Shown here: one piece after another, positions 63,092 through 64,000 of the stretch | How the letters are laid out: each line of letters begins with the position of its first letter | How positions within the stretch are numbered: position 1 is the stretch's first letter | Source: Plantactinospora sp. BC1 | GTDB taxonomy: Bacteria > Actinomycetota > Actinomycetes > Mycobacteriales > Micromonosporaceae | Reading direction: 5' to 3' | Length of the DNA: 64,000 bases | Assembly (NCBI RefSeq): GCF_003030345.1 | Contig: NZ_CP028158.1 | Span: 2,480,001-2,544,000, forward strand | Notes under the pieces: generated by a model | What the model saw: only the letters and a program-made list of their open reading frames with translations | The model's database searches: none | Told to the model about the DNA's origin: nothing | Position numbers and translations under genes: made by a program

Positions 63092-63691
63092 ATGTTCAGT
63101 GCTGATGCGGAACCAGGCCCCACCACGCCGAGTCCAGAAGCGACCCGGGCGGCGGCCGGGGCCCCACCACACGTACCGGTGGATACCCCCGAGGCGAGTG
63201 CGGCGTGGGCGGCGGAGCAGGTCGCGGGTGAGCTGCGGGAGGCGTACCTGACCGTTGCGGCGGCAGCCGCGCTGCTGGAGCGGACCGGGGCCGGCTCAGC
63301 GCACCCGGAGCTGCGGCAGGCCCGCCGCTGCACCGAGGACGCCCTCGACCTGGCCAACCACGCGGAGCAACTGCTCGGCGGCGGGATCCGGCGGGTACAC
63401 GAACGTTTCGGCCGGGACGAGGTGACCAGCATCGGGCAGGTCGCCGGGATGCTGACCGTGTCCCAGACCAAGTTCGCCGAGGTGGCCGAGCGGATCGCCG
63501 GGCTGCCTGACCGGCTGCGCGGCGCCGGGCAGCGGCTCCGGGACGCGGGCGACCCCGACTACTCCACCGACGTGGTGACCGAGCAGTGGTCGCAGGCCGC
63601 CGAGCAGCTCGGCTCGATGACGGCCAGCCTGACCGAGGCGGCCGGCGCGCTGGCGACGTACACCGATCGGCTGACCGGCGCGACCAGCTAG
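63092..63691 (+). CDS. Hypothetical helical protein, 199 aa
   Basis: After a Pro/Ala-rich 35-residue start the rest is predicted helical with heptad-like patterns (AAWAAEQVAGELREAYLTVAAAAALLERT, QTKFAEVAERIAGLPDRLRGAGQ, TASLTEAAGALATYTDRLTG). No known family. GGGAGG precedes ATG 63092. Located between the AlpA-like HTH gene and the DivIVA-type gene. The helices may interact with DivIVA-like coiled coils, but this is guesswork. Confidence 0.65.
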   Translation: MFSADAEPGPTTPSPEATRAAAGAPPHVPVDTPEASAAWAAEQVAGELREAYLTVAAAAALLERTGAGSAHPELRQARRCTEDALDLANHAEQLLGGGIRRVHERFGRDEVTSIGQVAGMLTVSQTKFAEVAERIAGLPDRLRGAGQRLRDAGDPDYSTDVVTEQWSQAAEQLGSMTASLTEAAGALATYTDRLTGATS

Positions 63692-63883
63692 AGCCTCTCT
63701 CGGACGCTGTGGGGCACGGCGGCCGGGAGTGGGAAAGGGCCCGGGGCGGATGCCGGGCTCCGGCCGCCGGCTGTCCGGATGGTCGGCGGCCGACCCCGTC
63801 CGCCTCGGCGCCGCCCCCTCGCACCCCTGACGGAGGACCGACGTGCAAGGAATCCATCTGCCGGCGCCGGCCCGAGGGCCGCG

Positions 63884-64000
63884 ATGACCTATCGAGCCGG
63901 GCGGCGCAGCCAGCCGTCCCAGGTCCGCGCGACCACGTTCCGTTCGCGGTGGCGCGGCCTCGACCCCGAAGAGGTGTACGCCTACCTGCGCCGCCTCGCC
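63884..64000 (+). CDS. DivIVA-domain protein, N-terminal part (cut by window edge)
   Basis: The 39 visible residues contain ATTFRSRWRGLDPEEVYAYLRRLA, which matches the DivIVA N-terminal pattern (FxxxxRGYDxxEVDxFLxxLA). These proteins sense membrane curvature and help polar growth in actinobacteria. ATG 63884 with GAGGG upstream. The remaining gene lies outside the window, so domains after the N-terminus cannot be judged. Confidence 0.7.
   Translation, partial: MTYRAGRRSQPSQVRATTFRSRWRGLDPEEVYAYLRRLA

Overview
The DNA is very GC-rich, with strong third-position GC, frequent GTG starts and Shine-Dalgarno sites. The gene families (an AfsR/SARP regulator, a complete conservon with cytochrome P450, a DivIVA-domain gene, a transmembrane Hsp70-like protein) point to a filamentous actinomycete, most likely Micromonosporaceae. 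The family assignment is inference from gene content; no rRNA is present.

Layout. 1-7 kb: end of a class I fumarase, a small conserved protein, a 998-residue AfsR-like regulator, a class II fumarase and a HAD hydrolase. 7-14.4 kb: IclR regulator, cysS-rlmB operon, a membrane Hsp70-like protein and a pentapeptide-repeat protein. 14.6-18.8 kb: a five-gene conservon (sensor-like ATPase, roadblock, DUF742, small GTPase-like protein, P450) with overlapping or tightly spaced genes. The P450 lacks the EXXR arginine, as in the CYP157 family.

18.8-38.6 kb is a pectin/uronate utilisation locus. A LacI-family regulator is followed by a sugar ABC importer (binding protein, two permeases, a membrane protein). 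Divergent from it is an operon of two Gfo/Idh/MocA oxidoreductases, uronate isomerase, a fuconate-dehydratase-like enzyme and a fructuronate/tagaturonate-reductase-like enzyme. Three secreted PL1 pectate lyases follow, the last with two catalytic domains. An MsmK/UgpC-type ATPase closes the locus behind a strong terminator. The inferred flow is pectate cleavage outside the cell, import, then isomerisation, reduction and dehydration toward 2-keto-3-deoxy acids. Three palindromic operator candidates lie in the divergent promoter region.

38.9-48.4 kb is a genomic island in the 3' end of a tRNA-Thr(TGT) gene, bounded by a 53-bp direct repeat (38929-38981 and 48381-48433). It keeps only the C-terminal end of a tyrosine integrase. 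Its cargo is a compact defence cluster: DarT/DarG, HerA-NurA (the NurA-like protein has a zinc ribbon insert), a type II-like restriction enzyme with D12-class adenine methyltransferase, and an HNH-like protein. Its base composition is visibly less GC-rich, especially over darTG. This island is the most interesting part of the window.

48.5-64 kb: a collagen-like/coiled-coil/phage-hydrolase-like trio, an L-2-hydroxyglutarate oxidase-like gene, a carotenoid-type FAD oxidoreductase, an MSMEG_6728-family protein, a RCK-pore-RCK ion-channel-like protein, a DUF4032 protein, a PAP2 phosphatase, an amino-acid permease, an ArsR-SRPBCC-DHFR-like operon, a DUF3105 protein, an excisionase-like HTH protein facing an unknown helical protein across CGTCAA repeats, and the start of a DivIVA-domain gene.
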